6,052 nucleotides of DNA. It comes from Nitrospira sp. Its GTDB lineage: Bacteria; Nitrospirota; Nitrospiria; Nitrospirales; Nitrospiraceae. Positions 5,032-6,052 of this stretch are shown here, piece by piece. The notes beneath the pieces were generated by a model. It was not told where the DNA came from and searched no databases. It worked only from the letters and a program-made list of their open reading frames with translations. The position numbers and the translations under genes are program-made. The stretch spans positions 1-6,052 of the forward strand of contig JAICVE010000181.1 of assembly GCA_025935475.1 (NCBI GenBank), read 5' to 3'. Positions within the stretch are counted from its first letter, which is position 1. Each line of letters opens with the position of its first letter.

Positions 5032-5781
5032 CTAGACCACCATGCCGTCATCCAGGAGACCGGCCAGATCCTTTGCATGCTCTTCTTCTTGCGCAAGAAT
5101 CCGCTCTAAAAGCTGACGGGTTGTCGAATCATTCGTGCCGACATAAGCGACCATTTCGCGATAGCTGTCGATCGCGATCCGTTCGGCAATCAGGTCTTCC
5201 GTGATCATCTCCACCAAGGATTCCGCTTCGACATATTCCGAGTGGCTCCGGTCCAGCATCCCTTCAGGAGACAGATTCGGCTCTCCTCCGAGTTGGACAA
5301 TGCGTTCGGCCAATTCATCGGCATGGGCTTGTTCCTCATTGGCATGCTGGAGAAACTCGCCCTTCACGCTGAGGGAACTGATCCCGGAGGCCATGAAGTA
5401 ATGGCGCTTATAGCGAAGCACACAGACGAGTTCCGTCGCGAGGGCATCATTCAGGATCTTGATCACCGTCTCTGCTTTGGCCTTGTAACCCGATGTCATG
5501 GCGCCGTCCTCAATCCCTTCACGAGCCCGATCCCGGAGCGTCTTCACGTCCGTCAGACCGAGTGCTTCCTTCGCGATTCCTTCCTTTCGGGACGTTTCTT
5601 CACGAGCCCGATCCCGGAGCGTCTTCACGTCCGTCAGACCGAGTGCTTCCTTCACGATTCCTTCCTTTCGGGACATTTGAGGCGCTGCGGTTTCAGGCTG
5701 CACCGATTTCGATGTGGCTTCTTTCACGATACCCTCCTTGCGGGGAAAACCCCCTGTTCTATTTTGCCGATCATGAGTCAA
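5032..5781 (-). CDS. Ferritin-like (bacterioferritin-type) diiron protein with duplicated N-terminal tail
   Basis: Predicted cytoplasmic four-helix ferritin-like protein of 249 residues, probably oxidising or storing iron or protecting against oxidants. The ferritin core runs from about residue 98 to 244. Likely diiron ligands are E117, E150 with H153 (EEQAH), E200 (AERIA) and E232 with H235 (EEEH); the 33-residue step from E117 to E150 matches bacterioferritin. The residue after E150 is Gln, where heme-binding bacterioferritins have the Met ligand, so heme binding by the usual site is not expected. The tail before the core holds two 27-residue copies of SRKEGIVKEALGLTDV... (residues 37-63 and 64-90) plus a partial third, RKEGIVKEA, at 14-22. 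From memory, related ferritin-like proteins carry one such segment. I chose TTG at 5781: it sits 4 nt after the groES stop, suggesting translational coupling, and the partial repeat upstream of later candidate starts differs from the full copies only by synonymous changes, so it appears translated. GTG at 5727 is the main alternative start. Confidence 0.92.
   Translation of the reverse strand: MTHDRQNRTGGFPRKEGIVKEATSKSVQPETAAPQMSRKEGIVKEALGLTDVKTLRDRAREETSRKEGIAKEALGLTDVKTLRDRAREGIEDGAMTSGYKAKAETVIKILNDALATELVCVLRYKRHYFMASGISSLSVKGEFLQHANEEQAHADELAERIVQLGGEPNLSPEGMLDRSHSEYVEAESLVEMITEDLIAERIAIDSYREMVAYVGTNDSTTRQLLERILAQEEEHAKDLAGLLDDGMVV
5517..5678 (-). repeat. 81-bp tandem duplication inside the ferritin-like gene
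   Basis: Positions 5517-5597 and 5598-5678 are adjacent direct copies of 81 bp, that is 27 codons, so the reading frame is kept. I find two mismatches: 5573/5654, which changes GTG (Val43) to GCG (Ala70), and 5594/5675, which distinguishes ATG (Met36) from ACG (Thr63). Each copy encodes SRKEGI(V/A)KEALGLTDV followed by KTLRDRARE. A diverged partial third copy lies at 5716-5742. The near identity suggests a recent duplication. Confidence 0.95.
5725..5739 (-). promoter_or_regulatory. Shine-Dalgarno-like site with GTG inside the ferritin N-terminal repeat
   Basis: On the minus strand AAGGAGGG (5732-5739) is followed after 4 nt by GTG (5725-5727), in frame with the ferritin-like protein. It could act as an alternative start giving a 231-residue form. 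The same layout recurs in the outer full copy (AAGGAAGG at 5660-5667, GTG at 5653-5655). In the copy nearest the ferritin core the codon is GCG (5572-5574), so that site cannot initiate there. The site may only reflect the RKEG codons; function is unproven. Confidence 0.4.
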
Positions 5782-5785
5782 TGCT

Positions 5786-6052
5786 CTAATGCATGGCCGT
5801 CTCGCCAGTCTTCGTGCCTAGGACATCCTCTTCACGAACCAGCACTAATGTTTCATCGTCTCCCTCTACTTCTGTGGCGGCGTATTTTTTGTACAGGACT
5901 TGCTCACCGGGCTGAAGAGTTGTATTAACAATTGTTTTCTTCTTGATTTTCTCCTTCGAGTCCTTATCCTCAATCAAGCGACCGGTCCCCACAGCGAGGA
6001 CTTCTCCTTCCTCCGGTCTCTCTTGCGCGCGGTCTGGAATGATAATGCCGCC
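5786..6052 (-). CDS. groES: GroES/Cpn10 co-chaperonin, 5' end outside window
   Basis: Co-chaperonin that caps the GroEL ring in the cytoplasm and helps release folded substrate. The reading frame is open to the window edge and gives 88 residues; the N-terminus and most of the mobile loop lie outside. Visible Cpn10 hallmarks are GGIIIPD (the end of the mobile loop) at the first residues, EGEVLAVGTGR in the roof region, then QPGEQVLYKKYAATEVE, which matches the usual GD.VLF.KYAGTEV strand, and a final LVLVREEDVLG that matches the closing strand. The tail GTKTGETAMH runs about ten residues past where typical GroES proteins end. A GTG inside this frame (5990-5992) is not the start, because the upstream codons are clearly GroES. 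No groEL follows; the next gene is a ferritin-like protein 4 nt downstream. The family call is secure; whether it works with a distant GroEL is inference. Confidence 0.92.
   Translation of the reverse strand, partial: GGIIIPDRAQERPEEGEVLAVGTGRLIEDKDSKEKIKKKTIVNTTLQPGEQVLYKKYAATEVEGDDETLVLVREEDVLGTKTGETAMH

Noticed and set aside
4365..5204. Long plus-strand open frame of 279 codons
   Set aside because: It lies antisense to the OmpA lipoprotein, YtxH-like and ferritin-like genes, which have clear family motifs; its Ser/Pro/Arg-rich product shows no domain.
5242..5928. Plus-strand frame of 228 codons with an internal repeated peptide
   Set aside because: The repeat is the antisense reading of the 81-bp duplication; the frame opposes the ferritin-like and GroES genes.

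Overview
The window reads as a piece of a Gram-negative (diderm) bacterial chromosome. Every gene I can support lies on the minus strand, so transcription runs from position 6052 towards 1. A lipoprotein with an OmpA peptidoglycan-binding domain and a protein with a cleavable signal peptide show the diderm envelope. The mix of short uncharacterised proteins, a PhnA-like membrane protein and an HTH family I associate with Nitrospira-type genomes makes Nitrospirota my best guess. No marker gene in the window proves this.

In order of transcription: (1) 6052-5786 is the C-terminal part of a GroES/Cpn10 co-chaperonin cut by the window edge. (2) 5781-5032 is a ferritin-like diiron protein whose N-terminal tail carries a near-perfect 81-bp tandem duplication; it starts 4 nt after the groES stop. 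(3) 4903-4583 is a YtxH-type single-pass membrane protein with a very strong Shine-Dalgarno. (4) 4504-3965 is an OmpA-domain lipoprotein, (5) 3919-3413 an unknown membrane-anchored helical protein, and (6) 3389-3075 an unknown 104-aa cytoplasmic protein; 4 to 6 are tightly spaced and look like one operon. (7) After a 301-nt gap with several short palindromes, 2773-2540 is a 77-aa protein that is a shortened paralogue of gene 6. (8) Two very small hydrophobic ORFs may lie at 2427-2314 and 2284-2150. (9) 1919-960 is a four-helix PhnA-like membrane protein; a small hairpin overlaps its ribosome binding site. (10) 870-502 is a small secreted protein with two cysteines. (11) 449-123 looks like an eroded helix-turn-helix regulator. 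I see nothing supportable in 1-122.

Together the genes suggest a stress and envelope-maintenance neighbourhood: protein folding (GroES), iron or oxidant handling (ferritin-like), membrane-anchored YtxH and PhnA-like proteins often seen in stress-responsive accessory regions, and a peptidoglycan-anchored lipoprotein. There is no mobile element, CRISPR array, rRNA or tRNA. The least explained items are the duplicated ferritin tail, the pair of paralogous short proteins, and the OmpA / membrane protein / 104-aa cassette.
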